From: Sediminibacterium sp.
GTDB taxonomy: Bacteria > Bacteroidota > Bacteroidia > Chitinophagales > Chitinophagaceae
Reading direction: 5' to 3'
Length of the DNA stretch: 15,660 nt
NCBI GenBank assembly: GCA_017987615.1
Contig: JAGNTI010000007.1
Span: forward strand, 1 to 15,660
Shown here: positions 1 to 8,227 of the stretch, piece by piece
How the letters are laid out: the number at the start of each line of letters is the position of its first letter
Numbering within the stretch: position 1 is the stretch's first letter
Translations under genes and position numbers: made by a program
The notes under the pieces: generated by a model
Database searches by the model: none
Seen by the model: only the letters and a program-made list of their open reading frames with translations
Told to the model about the DNA's origin: nothing

Positions 1-117
1 AAAGGTTTCAGAGGTATTTATGGCATGGAGCATGGTAAAGCTGGTGGCGGTAAAGAAGGTGAAATCGCACTCATTAATGCGTACCGTAATGCCGATAATT
101 TTACTGTGGGAAGCTAA
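1..117 (+). CDS. 3' end of an unrecognised protein (partial)
   Basis: Frame 1 is open from the window edge to a TAA at 115-117 and gives 38 residues. The peptide is glycine-rich near its start (GMEHGKAGGGKEGE) and ends in NADNFTVGS. I do not recognise the family from this tail, so no function is given. It is probably real: the frame is open from the first base, reads like a soluble protein end, and stops just as the convergent anmK gene ends. Its last 17 bases overlap the 3' end of anmK on the other strand, so the two genes converge with no space for a separate terminator. Confidence 0.6.
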   Translation, partial: KGFRGIYGMEHGKAGGGKEGEIALINAYRNADNFTVGS

Positions 118-1270
118 TTTTTCCCATGCTAAGTGTAGGTGATCCAGTCACTGCTTCGTTGGCTAAAATAGCAAATAGTACAGCCTCCTTTGCATCAGGA
201 TGAACGCCCAGTATTTCTAAATTTTTAAAAGAAGCATTAGGGCATAGGTTTTGCAACTGCTGCATGATATAAGCGTTGTGAATACCACCGCCACTTGCAT
301 ATATGACGATCTCTTTATTAGCATCGCCCACAATTTTATGAATACCATCTGTTATTACACGCGCTGTAATATAACTAAGTGATGCAACCATATCTTGATG
401 GGCCAGGGTAACAATGCCAGCGCTTATACAAGCTGCTGCAATAAAGTCTAGATTAAATAATTCAGGTCCAATGGTTTTTGGAAAAGCGGCACTAAAAAAT
501 GGATGCGCTAATACTGCATTCACAAACGCTTCATTGATTTTACCACTGCTTGCTATTTCACCGTTTGTATCGTAGCTAAGGCCAGCATAATTTGCTTTTA
601 CATAACTATCAATAAGCGTATTGGCAGGCCCTACATCTGTGCTAATAATACTTACTGTTTGTCCGGCGGGTAAATAGGTGAAATTAGCAATCCCACCCAT
701 ATTTAATAAAACTCTATTTTCAGTTTCACTTGCAAACAAAATAGTATCGCCAAATAAGGCAAGCGGTGCGCCTTCGCCACCAGCTGCAATATGTTTTTGT
801 CTAAAATCACTTATGGTAATAATGCCAGTTGCAGTGCTGATTATATCGCCATCGCCAATTTGTAAAGTAGCATTACCATACATGCTTTGTTTATGCATAG
901 ATGCAGGCGCATGGTAAATGGTTTGGCCATGGCTTGCGATTAAATCGACATCTGAAGTCTGGATACCCCAACTATTTAGTGCAGACAATACCATGCTGGC
1001 ATGAACCCTTGCTATATGTGCATGTAAGAGGGTTACCTTTTCTAAATCTACAGTTTTAATTGAAAATATTTGAGCAATAGCAGCTTTAAACGCAGCGTCG
1101 TATGGAATAGTAGTGTGGTGTGTGACGTTTATTTTTGTGTGCTTGCCACTACCCATAATTTTACAAACAGCAATATCTAGGCCATCAACAGAAGTGCCGC
1201 TCATGAGACCAATAATGGTTCTTTCGTGACTACCTGCTATGCGGTAAAGCGCTTCGATATTAGGATTCAT
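101..1270 (-). CDS. anmK: anhydro-N-acetylmuramic acid kinase
   Basis: Cytosolic kinase that opens the 1,6-anhydro ring of anhydro-MurNAc and phosphorylates it to MurNAc-6-phosphate, which feeds peptidoglycan recycling. At 389 residues it fits the usual family length of about 370-390. Visible family motifs are the N-terminal phosphate-binding loop GLMSGTSVDGLD (21-32), SHGQT (113-117), LQIGDGD (136-142), DFR near 155, GGEGAPL (164-170), NMGGIANFT (190-198), the DVGPAN segment with the likely catalytic Asp212, ASGGG, and GVHPDAKEA near the C terminus. The ATG at 1268-1270 lies only two bases after the stop of the upstream ABC ATPase gene, so it is very likely the last gene of the lpx operon. 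Whether recycling is coordinated with lipid A synthesis is only suggested by this linkage. Confidence 0.95.
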   Translation of the reverse strand: MNPNIEALYRIAGSHERTIIGLMSGTSVDGLDIAVCKIMGSGKHTKINVTHHTTIPYDAAFKAAIAQIFSIKTVDLEKVTLLHAHIARVHASMVLSALNSWGIQTSDVDLIASHGQTIYHAPASMHKQSMYGNATLQIGDGDIISTATGIITISDFRQKHIAAGGEGAPLALFGDTILFASETENRVLLNMGGIANFTYLPAGQTVSIISTDVGPANTLIDSYVKANYAGLSYDTNGEIASSGKINEAFVNAVLAHPFFSAAFPKTIGPELFNLDFIAAACISAGIVTLAHQDMVASLSYITARVITDGIHKIVGDANKEIVIYASGGGIHNAYIMQQLQNLCPNASFKNLEILGVHPDAKEAVLFAILANEAVTGSPTLSMGKISFPQ

Positions 1271-1272
1271 GC

Positions 1273-1890
1273 TTATTTATACTTTTTAATATCAATCACT
1301 TCCTCACAAAAATTATATTCTAATTTATCATTACTGCTTACGATAATTAATTTATTAGATGCATAGTTTTGAATGAGTGATTGATAAAGTGCATAACCCG
1401 TTTCGTCTAAATTGGTACAAGGCTCGTCTAAAAATAAAACGGGCACATCAGAAAAAATAGCTTGTGCTAATTTTATGCGCTGTTTCATGCCGCTCGAATA
1501 ATACCTGATTTGTTTATTCGCGGCATCTGTTAGTCCAATCGTTTCTAATATACTACTGGGTGTGATGCCCGGCATAAAAGATTTAAAGCTTTCATGAAAA
1601 GCTAAAAACTCTAAAGCGGTCATTTCTTCTATGAGTGTGAGATAGGGCGCGCAAATACTAAGCTGTGTAAAAGCATTTTCTGGTGCAAGGTCGTTACCTG
1701 CTACACTGTATAGAATACTGCCTTCTGATAATGCAGTACTGCCCGCAATCGTTTGCAACAGTGTACTTTTACCAGATCCATTAGGTCCAGTAATTGCATA
1801 TTTTTTACCTGCAATAAACGTATGGGATAGTCCGCGAAAAATCCATTCCCGATTGTATTTTTTTCCAGTTTGCTCGAGTTGGATTTGCAT
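1273..1890 (-). CDS. solitary ABC-type ATPase with altered catalytic loops
   Basis: A 205-residue ABC nucleotide-binding domain with no membrane segment. Walker A is GPNGSGKST (35-43), the signature region is YSSGMKQR (131-138) in place of LSGGQ, Walker B is VLFLDEP (151-157), and the D-loop is NLD (160-162). Two usual catalytic positions differ: where the Q-loop glutamine is expected the sequence reads ICAPYL (79-84), and where the H-loop histidine is expected it reads SSND (185-188), with Asn187. It may therefore hydrolyse ATP slowly or in an unusual way; that is inference. No permease gene is adjacent. It sits four bases after lpxA and two bases before anmK, so it is probably co-transcribed with lipid A genes. 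The transported substrate, if any, cannot be read from the sequence. Confidence 0.85.
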   Translation of the reverse strand: MQIQLEQTGKKYNREWIFRGLSHTFIAGKKYAITGPNGSGKSTLLQTIAGSTALSEGSILYSVAGNDLAPENAFTQLSICAPYLTLIEEMTALEFLAFHESFKSFMPGITPSSILETIGLTDAANKQIRYYSSGMKQRIKLAQAIFSDVPVLFLDEPCTNLDETGYALYQSLIQNYASNKLIIVSSNDKLEYNFCEEVIDIKKYK

Positions 1891-1894
1891 GGTA

Positions 1895-2692
1895 TTAGTC
1901 TTCGTCGCTTGCGCCTTTTACAAATCTTTTGATAATACCTCTGCCGCTTTCTCTAATAAATGTTACAATTTCATCGCGCTCATCACTTGCTGGTAATTCT
2001 TCTTCAATAAATTCTAGCGCTTGTGTTGTGTTAAGTCCTTTATTAAAAATAATACGGTAGATATCTAAAATATGATTGATGCGCTCTAGTTCAAAACCTC
2101 TACGTTTAAGACCCACGCTATTTACACCACCATAACTAAGTGGGTTGCGCACCGCTTTAATATAAGGGGGAACGTCTTTACTTACAAGACTACCTCCAGC
2201 AATATAAGAGTGTTGACCAATGGTTACAAACTGGTGAACGGCACTTACGCCGGCAATCCAAACCCAGTCACCTACTACAACGTGACCTGCTAATTGAACA
2301 CTATTACTTAAAATGCAATTGTCGCCAATGATACAGTCGTGCGCAACGTGAGAGTATGCCATAATTAGGCAGTTGTTACCCACTTTGGTTTTCCAACGAT
2401 CGGTGGTGCCTCTATTGATGGTTACAAATTCACGAATGGTGGTATTGTCTCCAATTTCTACGGTTGTTTTTTCTCCATCAAATTTTAAATCTTGTGGAAC
2501 CGCGCCCAAAACAGCGCCCGGAAATATTCTGCAATTTTTTCCAATACGCGTACCATCCATGATGGTTACGTTACTTCCAATCCATGTGCCTTCGCCAATT
2601 TGTACATCACCATGGATAACGGTAAATGGATCAATTTTTGCGTTAGGCGCTACTTTTGCATTGGGGTCAATATACGTATACGGATGTGTCAT
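1895..2692 (-). CDS. lpxA: acyl-ACP--UDP-N-acetylglucosamine O-acyltransferase
   Basis: Catalyses the first step of lipid A synthesis, moving a 3-hydroxyacyl chain from acyl carrier protein to the 3-OH of UDP-GlcNAc in the cytosol. The 265-residue length matches the family. The N-terminal two thirds is a left-handed beta helix made of hexapeptide repeats, such as AKVAPNAKIDPFTVI and IGEGTWIGSNVTI. The segment HVAHDC (115-120) holds His118, which aligns with the catalytic His125 of E. coli LpxA. PGAVLGAVPQDLKF (58-71) is a typical LpxA stretch. The C-terminal part, from about residue 190, is the helical domain. It starts nine bases after the lpxC-fabZ stop and shares an operon with lpxD and lpxC-fabZ. 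Confidence 0.97.
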   Translation of the reverse strand: MTHPYTYIDPNAKVAPNAKIDPFTVIHGDVQIGEGTWIGSNVTIMDGTRIGKNCRIFPGAVLGAVPQDLKFDGEKTTVEIGDNTTIREFVTINRGTTDRWKTKVGNNCLIMAYSHVAHDCIIGDNCILSNSVQLAGHVVVGDWVWIAGVSAVHQFVTIGQHSYIAGGSLVSKDVPPYIKAVRNPLSYGGVNSVGLKRRGFELERINHILDIYRIIFNKGLNTTQALEFIEEELPASDERDEIVTFIRESGRGIIKRFVKGASDED

Positions 2693-2701
2693 TTGTTTGT
2701 T

Positions 2702-4117
2702 TTAAAGTACTTCGGCTCTTTTTACTACTTGCGCTACAAGGTCTGCTTCTGTGGCAACTTTACCGCCTACATAAACAGTTCCACGCATTTCGCAGATGCC
2801 TCTTCTTATCGGGTTTATAAATTCAAGTTTTAAAACCATGGTATCACCAGGTCTTACCATTTGTTTGAATTTACAATTGTCTATTTTCAAAAAGTAAGTA
2901 TCGTATTGTCCTTCTGGCATCGAATTGATACATAAGATACCACCTGTTTGTGCAAGTGCTTCAATTTGTAAAACGCCTGGCATTACTGGGTTGCCCGGAA
3001 AGTGTCCTGGAAAAAACCATTCGTTGAAAGAAACGTTTTTAACACCCACAATATAGGTATCTGTTAACTCAATGATTTTATCAACGAGTAAAAACGGATG
3101 TCTATGCGGTAATGTTTTTTCTATCTGTACCAGTGATAATACTGGTGGAATGGTAGGGTCGTAAACAGGTACATCTTTAACGTGTTTGTTTTTTTTGATG
3201 TACTGTTTAATTTTTTTAGCAAAGGCTACGTTACTGCTATGACCTGGTCTATTCGCAATAATTCTTCCTTTAATTGGATAACCAATAAGTGCTAAGTCGC
3301 CAACAATATCAAGTAGTTTGTGTCTTGCAGGTTCGTTAGGGAATCGTAATTCTAAATTGTTTAAATAGCCTTCGCTCTTTACTTCAATTTTTTCGCGCTT
3401 GAACACTTTTGCAAGCCTTGACATTTCATCATCTGTTACCGGTCTATCCACAACAACAATGGCATTATTGATATCGCCACCTTTAATTAAGTCGTTGTCA
3501 AGTAAAGCTTCTAGCTCATGTAAAAAACAAAATGTGCGGCAAGGCGCAATTTCAGTTCTAAAATCTTTAATGGTTTTTAAACCTGCGTGTTGCGTTCCTA
3601 ATACCGGACTATTAAAATCGATGAGTGTTGTAATTTGATAATCAAGAGCAGGTAGTAATACCATTTCTACGCGCTTCTCTTCGTCGTAATGAAAAATATT
3701 TTCATCAATGCTATACCACTGTTTGGTTGCATCTTGTTCGAGAACACCAGCCTTATCTATAAGATCTATAAAGGGAGCCGAACTACCATCGATAATAGGA
3801 ATTTCTGGACCATTCACCTGAATGAGTACATTGTCAACACCCATACCTACTAGCGCTGCTAAAATATGTTCAACAGTACTAATTTTTGCATCCCCCACTT
3901 GAAGGGTGGTACCTCTAGAAGTATCTGTTACTAGGTCACAATCGGCCTTGATGATGGGCTGACCTTCTAGGTCGGTTCTTTGAAATTGAAATCCAAAACC
4001 TGGGTTGGCAGGCTTTAGGGTCATGTCTACGAGTGCGCCTGTATGTAAACCAGTTCCACTAATACCAATAGAGCTTGCTAGGGTATGTTGTTTGTCTGGG
4101 TTAAAATGTTGGTCCAT
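2702..4117 (-). CDS. lpxC-fabZ: bifunctional UDP-3-O-acyl-GlcNAc deacetylase / 3-hydroxyacyl-ACP dehydratase fusion
   Basis: A 471-residue fusion of two enzymes. Residues 1 to about 305 are LpxC, the zinc deacetylase that makes the committed step of lipid A synthesis. Its zinc ligands are visible as His84 ([10 protein letters not shown]), His266 and Asp270 ([13 protein letters not shown]), with the catalytic base region at Glu83 and His293 (RPGHSS). Residues from about 325 to 471 are FabZ, the dehydratase of fatty acid elongation, with [11 protein letters not shown] (336-346), catalytic His372 in GHFPGNP and Glu386 in [12 protein letters not shown] short Lys-rich linker (about 301-315) joins them. 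Both halves keep all the key residues, so both are probably active. The fusion is known in Bacteroidota and couples two enzymes that compete for 3-hydroxyacyl-ACP. The ATG at 4115-4117 follows a 71-base gap after lpxD that may hold a separate promoter. Confidence 0.97.
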   Translation of the reverse strand: MDQHFNPDKQHTLASSIGISGTGLHTGALVDMTLKPANPGFGFQFQRTDLEGQPIIKADCDLVTDTSRGTTLQVGDAKISTVEHILAALVGMGVDNVLIQVNGPEIPIIDGSSAPFIDLIDKAGVLEQDATKQWYSIDENIFHYDEEKRVEMVLLPALDYQITTLIDFNSPVLGTQHAGLKTIKDFRTEIAPCRTFCFLHELEALLDNDLIKGGDINNAIVVVDRPVTDDEMSRLAKVFKREKIEVKSEGYLNNLELRFPNEPARHKLLDIVGDLALIGYPIKGRIIANRPGHSSNVAFAKKIKQYIKKNKHVKDVPVYDPTIPPVLSLVQIEKTLPHRHPFLLVDKIIELTDTYIVGVKNVSFNEWFFPGHFPGNPVMPGVLQIEALAQTGGILCINSMPEGQYDTYFLKIDNCKFKQMVRPGDTMVLKLEFINPIRRGICEMRGTVYVGGKVATEADLVAQVVKRAEVL

Positions 4118-4148
4118 GCTAGAATGTTAAATTCAATAAAATCTAGCG

Positions 4149-4178
4149 CAAAAATATGATTTATGGGTGGTTAAACCA
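4149..4178 (-). promoter_or_regulatory. possible internal promoter for lpxC-fabZ
   Basis: On the minus strand the element TATTTTTG (plus positions 4149-4156) matches the Bacteroidota -7 box TAnnTTTG. A TGG, one base off TTG, lies 19 bases upstream (4176-4178). The expected start would be roughly 25 bases before the lpxC-fabZ ATG. The -33 side is weak, so this is a moderate call from motif matching only. It would allow lpxC-fabZ, lpxA and later genes to be expressed apart from the HD gene and lpxD. Confidence 0.4.
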
Positions 4179-4179
4179 C
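4167..4179. repeat. short perfect palindrome upstream of lpxC-fabZ
   Basis: GTGGTTAAACCAC is a perfect inverted repeat, with six-base arms around one base. It covers the place where the -33 box of the possible lpxC-fabZ promoter would sit. A second inverted repeat, GGTCT-ATTT-AGACC, lies at 4186-4199 and includes the lpxD stop codon. Neither is followed by a T-run on the minus strand, so a terminator is unlikely. An operator is possible but is inference. Confidence 0.45.
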
Positions 4180-4188
4180 TGTTTTGGT

Positions 4189-5238
4189 CTATTTAGACCC
4201 ATTTTGAAGCAATTGTGTAACTAATTTTTCCAATTCTTTAACCCTTTTTTCTAATTCTGGGAGTTGTCTGGTGTAAACCTGGGCTTTTAAAGACTGTTTT
4301 GCATCTTCGGCCGGGAAACCTGCATATGATTTTCCTTCGCCGTCTAGGTTTTTGGTAACACCTGCACCGCCGGCTATTTTTACCCCATTTGCAATGGTTA
4401 AATGTCCCGCAATACCCGCCTGACCGCCAATCATAATTTTTTGACCCAGTTTAGTGCTACCACTGATCCCCGTTTGTGCGGCTATTACGGTTTGGCTGCC
4501 AATTTCTACGTTATGGGCAATTTGTATGAGGTTATCTAATTTAACGCCTTTTTTAATGATGGTAGAACCCATGGTAGCCCTGTCAATAGTGGTATTTGCC
4601 CCAATTTCTACCTGATCTTCTATAATTACATTGCCAATTTGAGGCACTTTTTGGTAACTACCGTCGGGTTGAGGCGCAAAGCCAAATCCATCACTTCCAA
4701 TAACGGTACCTGCGTGAATCACTACGTCATTTCCAATGATGCAATCTTCATAAATTTTAACGCCAGCATGAATGGTGGTGTTGTTTCCAATAGAAACATT
4801 TTCTGCGATATAAACACCCGGAAAAATTTTGGTGTTGTTGCCAATAGATACTTTTTCGCCAATGTATGCAAAGGCGCCTACGAAAACATCTGTGCCAAGG
4901 GTTGCAGAACTTGCAATATGGCTTGGTGTTTCAATACCTTTTTTTTGCTGTGCTTTTAAATTTTGGTAAGTAGTTAAAAGTGTTGCAAACGCAGAGTATG
5001 CATCTTTAACGCGCACTAGTGTAGCCGTTATATTTTTTTGTAACTGTAAATTTTCATTTACAATAATAAGAGAAGCTTTTGTGGTATATAAATAGTCTTG
5101 GTATTTAGGGTTGGCTAAAAAAGAAAGCTGGCCAGCTACTGCTTCTTCAATTTTCCCAAAAGAGTTAACAGTGGTATCCGGACTACCTTCGATGGTGCCG
5201 GAAACGAGAAGTGCTATTTGTTGTGCAGTAAATTGCAT
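4189..5238 (-). CDS. lpxD: UDP-3-O-(3-hydroxyacyl)glucosamine N-acyltransferase
   Basis: Adds the second 3-hydroxyacyl chain, at the 2-amino group of the deacetylated UDP-glucosamine, the third step of lipid A synthesis. The 349-residue length is normal. The N-terminal uridine-binding domain (about 1-100) contains [11 protein letters not shown] (40-50). A long hexapeptide-repeat beta helix follows (about 105-310). The catalytic segment [12 protein letters not shown] holds His242, matching His239 of the E. coli enzyme. GSDGFGFAP (181-189) and [13 protein letters not shown] (212-224) are family signatures. The C terminus (about 325-345) is a charged heptad-like helix as in other LpxD proteins. 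It lies nine bases after the HD gene. Confidence 0.97.
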   Translation of the reverse strand: MQFTAQQIALLVSGTIEGSPDTTVNSFGKIEEAVAGQLSFLANPKYQDYLYTTKASLIIVNENLQLQKNITATLVRVKDAYSAFATLLTTYQNLKAQQKKGIETPSHIASSATLGTDVFVGAFAYIGEKVSIGNNTKIFPGVYIAENVSIGNNTTIHAGVKIYEDCIIGNDVVIHAGTVIGSDGFGFAPQPDGSYQKVPQIGNVIIEDQVEIGANTTIDRATMGSTIIKKGVKLDNLIQIAHNVEIGSQTVIAAQTGISGSTKLGQKIMIGGQAGIAGHLTIANGVKIAGGAGVTKNLDGEGKSYAGFPAEDAKQSLKAQVYTRQLPELEKRVKELEKLVTQLLQNGSK

Positions 5239-5247
5239 ACTAGAAAA

Positions 5248-6462
5248 TTATAGTAGTTGACAAATGTAATTTTTTTTGACAGCAGCAGATAAGTTTTGAT
5301 GGATCAGGGCATTGTCAATTAATGAAATGTCTTTGATGCTTCCATCTTTAAATAAAATATTGATGCGTTCGTCTTTAGTTTGATAGAGTGTATTGGTAGC
5401 TTCTCCGGTAAAACATACAAAATCAACTTCGGATGCATCTAAATTAAATGCGTCGAGACTTTCCTTTTGTTTAGTAGCAATAGTAGCCGGTAAAAAAGGT
5501 TCCGATTGAATGGTTGTTTTGTATAGTTGACGACTTAAAAATCGGCTACACAAAAGCGATAAAACCTTGTCTGGGTGTGCACTCCAGCGCTTTATGGCGT
5601 GCATGATATCATGATCATCTAATGCACAAAACTGCGCAAGTGCATGCGCGTCCATGGTTCCATTAAAACTACCTAAAAAATAATCCAGTGCCGACCCCGT
5701 TTGCATGGCAGCATCGGTACTTGTGTATAAACTACGTGCGCGCTCTAATATTTTAACCAACATTTTTTCGGCAGATAAAACTGTTTTGTGTAGGTATACT
5801 TGCCAGTACATTTGACGGCGTGCTACTAAAAATTTTTCGACCGAATAAATGCCTTTTTCTTCAATCATGAGTTGGCCGTCAACTACTATCAACATTTTTA
5901 AAATACGGTCATAACCAATAACGCCTTCGCTGACGCCACAAAAAAAGCTATCTCTACTCAGGTAGTCCATACGGTCTACGTCGAGCTGTCCACTAATGAG
6001 TTGGTGTAAAAAAGGTTTGTGGTAGGCGCCCGTAAAAATTTGTATCGCGAGGGTTAATTGACCATCAAATGCGGCGTTCATTTCGTGCATAATTTGCAGC
6101 GAAAGTGCTTCGTGGTGAACCCCTTTTACCACCACATGTTCTAGTGCATGCGAATAAGGACCATGTCCAATATCGTGTAATAAAATGGCGGCTTTAACAG
6201 CGGTCTCTTCTTCTTCCGTAATGTCAGTTCCTTTGCTTCTTAATTCATTTACCGCGTTACCCATTAAATGATAAGCGCCTAATGAATGATGAAACCTGGT
6301 ATGAACAGCGCCTGGATACACGAGTTGACCCATGGCCATTTGTGTAATCCTTCTTAATCTTTGGTAATAAGGATGGGCAAGAATTGAAAAAATCAGGGGA
6401 TGATTGATGGTGATAAATCCGTACACCGGATCGTTGATGATTTTTCTTTTTGGTGCTCCCAT
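5248..6462 (-). CDS. HD-domain phosphohydrolase (SAMHD1/dGTPase-like)
   Basis: A 404-residue metal-dependent phosphohydrolase of the HD superfamily. The metal-binding pattern is visible as RFHHSLGAYHL (56-66), the HD pair His96-Asp97 in LLHDIGHGPYSHALEH (94-109), and the downstream Asp in QLDVDRMDYLSRD (159-171). The DVDRMDYLSRDS segment is characteristic of the SAMHD1-like and dGTP triphosphohydrolase-like group, so a nucleotide substrate is likely. The exact substrate is not evident. It is the first gene of the lpx operon, nine bases before lpxD; a direct role in lipid A synthesis is not implied by its sequence. The start ATG at 6460-6462 is preceded by a good promoter. Confidence 0.85.
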   Translation of the reverse strand: MGAPKRKIINDPVYGFITINHPLIFSILAHPYYQRLRRITQMAMGQLVYPGAVHTRFHHSLGAYHLMGNAVNELRSKGTDITEEEETAVKAAILLHDIGHGPYSHALEHVVVKGVHHEALSLQIMHEMNAAFDGQLTLAIQIFTGAYHKPFLHQLISGQLDVDRMDYLSRDSFFCGVSEGVIGYDRILKMLIVVDGQLMIEEKGIYSVEKFLVARRQMYWQVYLHKTVLSAEKMLVKILERARSLYTSTDAAMQTGSALDYFLGSFNGTMDAHALAQFCALDDHDIMHAIKRWSAHPDKVLSLLCSRFLSRQLYKTTIQSEPFLPATIATKQKESLDAFNLDASEVDFVCFTGEATNTLYQTKDERINILFKDGSIKDISLIDNALIHQNLSAAVKKNYICQLL

Positions 6463-6503
6463 GCCTGTTGTTAAATTGTTAAACTGCCACTTAATGGATG
6501 CTG

Positions 6504-6533
6504 CGAAAATACAAATAGAAGTTCGATAGCAAA
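6504..6533 (-). promoter_or_regulatory. promoter of the HD-lpxD-lpxC/fabZ-lpxA operon
   Basis: On the minus strand TTTG (plus 6530-6533) is followed after 18 bases by TATTTTCG (plus 6504-6511), one mismatch from the Bacteroidota -7 consensus TAnnTTTG. The expected start lies about 35 bases before the HD-gene ATG. Spacing and both boxes fit well. It is oriented away from porX. Confidence 0.6.
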
Positions 6534-6581
6534 GAATGAAATAGATTTACGGAGCGTTTTTTAACTAAATACCTACAATTG

Positions 6582-8144
6582 ATGCAATTAGGAAGGATCT
6601 TATGGGTTGACGATGAAGTAGATAGCTTGCAGTCGCAACAAATCTTTTTAACACAAAAGGGTTATGAAGTCATCACTTTTACCAATGGGTATGACGCTGT
6701 CGAATACTTAGGATCCAGTGTTGTAGACGTGGTGCTTTTAGACGAAACCATGCCAGGTATTAGTGGCCTTGAAACCCTGAGCCGCATTAAATTAGATCAT
6801 CCGCACCTCCCCGTTGTACTTATTACTAAAAATGAAACTGAAAACCTCATGAATGAGGCGATAGGTAGGCAAATAAGCGATTATTTGATCAAGCCGGTCA
6901 ATCCAAATCAGGTACTCTTAAGTCTTAAAAAAATAATGGACAAAAAAGACCTGGTAGCTGCAAGTACTACGGCTGCGTATCAACAAGAATTTACCAAACT
7001 ATTTATGCAGCTTCAGGAAAACCCTGATTTTCACGAGTGGATGGAAATTTATAAAAAACTCGTGTACTGGGAACTCGAAATGGAGAAATCGGATAGTCCC
7101 GAAATGCGTGATATTTTACAAGCTCAAAAAAAGGAAGCCAACGCCGCTTTTTTCAAATACATCAGTAAAAATTATGCAAGTTGGGTGGCACCGGGTGCAT
7201 CAGATGCACCCATTATGAGTCATCAACTATTACAGTTTAAAGTGCTTCCCCATGTAGAAAAAGGAACGAGCACTTTTTTTATTTTAATAGACAATTTACG
7301 CTTTGATCAGTGGAAAGCCATTCAGCCCATTTTTCAAGAATATTTTAGGGTATTAGAGGAAGATACTTTTTATTCCATTTTACCCACGGCTACCCATTAT
7401 TGCCGGAATGCTATTTTTTCGGGCATGCTACCCATCGATATCGAAAAGAAGTTTAAGGATGAGTGGAAAAACGACGATGATGAAGGCGGTAAAAACTTGC
7501 ATGAAGAAACATTTATGCGTGCCCATCTTGCCAAATTAAAAAAGGATGATTTGCGCGTGGGTTATCATAAAATTGTGAACCACGCCGATGCGCAGCAGCT
7601 GCTGGCTAACATGCATAATTTATTACAAAATGACCTCAGTGTTATTGTCTACAATTTTGTAGATATGCTAAGCCATGCAAGAACAGAAATGGAAGTATTG
7701 AAAGAACTAGCAAGTGATGAGTCTAGTTATAGAAGCCTTACCAAAAGCTGGTTTGAACACAGTCCTTTATTTCAGGCGCTTAAAAAAATTGCAGACAAAA
7801 AAATTAAAATTGTACTCGCTACCGATCACGGAAGTGTGCGCGTAAATACCCCGAATAAAATTATAGGCGACAAACAAACGACCGCTAATTTACGCTACAA
7901 GCATGGTCGTAATTTAGACTATGATGCAAAAGATGTTTTAGCATTTAAAGATCCTACAAAAGCGGGGCTTCCGGTACCCACGGTAAACTCTAGTTATGTG
8001 TTTGCGAAAGAAGACGGGTTTTTATGTTATCCCAATAATTACAACCACTTTGTGGGCTATTATAAAAATACTTTTCAACATGGGGGGATAAGTTTAGAAG
8101 AAATGATTGTACCAGTCATTAAAATGGTTCCTAAGGGCAATTAA
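6582..8144 (+). CDS. porX: PorX-type response regulator with PglZ (alkaline phosphatase-fold) output domain
   Basis: A 520-residue two-domain regulator. Residues 1 to about 120 are a receiver domain with acidic pocket Asp10 and Asp11, phosphoacceptor Asp54 (LLDETMPG), Thr82 and Lys104. A helical linker follows (about 125-215). The PglZ domain (about 220-515) has the alkaline phosphatase-fold metal residues at Asp237 (LIDNLRFDQW), the nucleophile-type Thr271 in TATHYCRNAIFSG, Asp361 and His365 (FVDMLSHAR), Asp415-His416 (ATDHGS) and His500 (FQHGG). In Porphyromonas and Flavobacterium, PorX controls type IX secretion and its PglZ domain cleaves oligonucleotides; that is literature knowledge, not visible here. 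The ATG at 6582 was preferred to the in-frame TTG at 6579 because PorX proteins begin with a short tail before ILWVDDE. No sensor kinase is adjacent. Confidence 0.93.
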   Translation: MQLGRILWVDDEVDSLQSQQIFLTQKGYEVITFTNGYDAVEYLGSSVVDVVLLDETMPGISGLETLSRIKLDHPHLPVVLITKNETENLMNEAIGRQISDYLIKPVNPNQVLLSLKKIMDKKDLVAASTTAAYQQEFTKLFMQLQENPDFHEWMEIYKKLVYWELEMEKSDSPEMRDILQAQKKEANAAFFKYISKNYASWVAPGASDAPIMSHQLLQFKVLPHVEKGTSTFFILIDNLRFDQWKAIQPIFQEYFRVLEEDTFYSILPTATHYCRNAIFSGMLPIDIEKKFKDEWKNDDDEGGKNLHEETFMRAHLAKLKKDDLRVGYHKIVNHADAQQLLANMHNLLQNDLSVIVYNFVDMLSHARTEMEVLKELASDESSYRSLTKSWFEHSPLFQALKKIADKKIKIVLATDHGSVRVNTPNKIIGDKQTTANLRYKHGRNLDYDAKDVLAFKDPTKAGLPVPTVNSSYVFAKEDGFLCYPNNYNHFVGYYKNTFQHGGISLEEMIVPVIKMVPKGN

Positions 8145-8170
8145 TGTGAATAAATACTTTTTTTGAAATC

Positions 8171-8200
8171 TTGTTTTGGTGGGATAGTCGCTTACATTTG
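8171..8200 (+). promoter_or_regulatory. Bacteroidota-type promoter of the three-gene operon
   Basis: TTG at 8171-8173, a spacer of 19 bases, then TACATTTG at 8193-8200, a full match to TAnnTTTG. The expected transcription start is near 8206, about 22 bases before the ATG at 8228. The best-formed promoter in the window. Confidence 0.75.
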
Positions 8201-8227
8201 TTAGAACAATTTTTGTTGTAATTGACT

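Noticed and set aside
4186..4199. Terminator after lpxD
   Set aside because: The stem is only five bases, and on the minus strand it is followed by AAAACA and not by a T-run.
6542..6581. Promoter boxes for porX (TAGATTTA at 6542-6549, TACAATTG at 6574-6581)
   Set aside because: The first has a one-base mismatch and only TTC at 17 bases; the second would start transcription inside the coding region. Neither is good enough to annotate.
8201..8217. Hairpin AACAA-TTT-TTGTT in the leader of the 8228 gene
   Set aside because: A five-base AT-only stem is expected by chance in this DNA.
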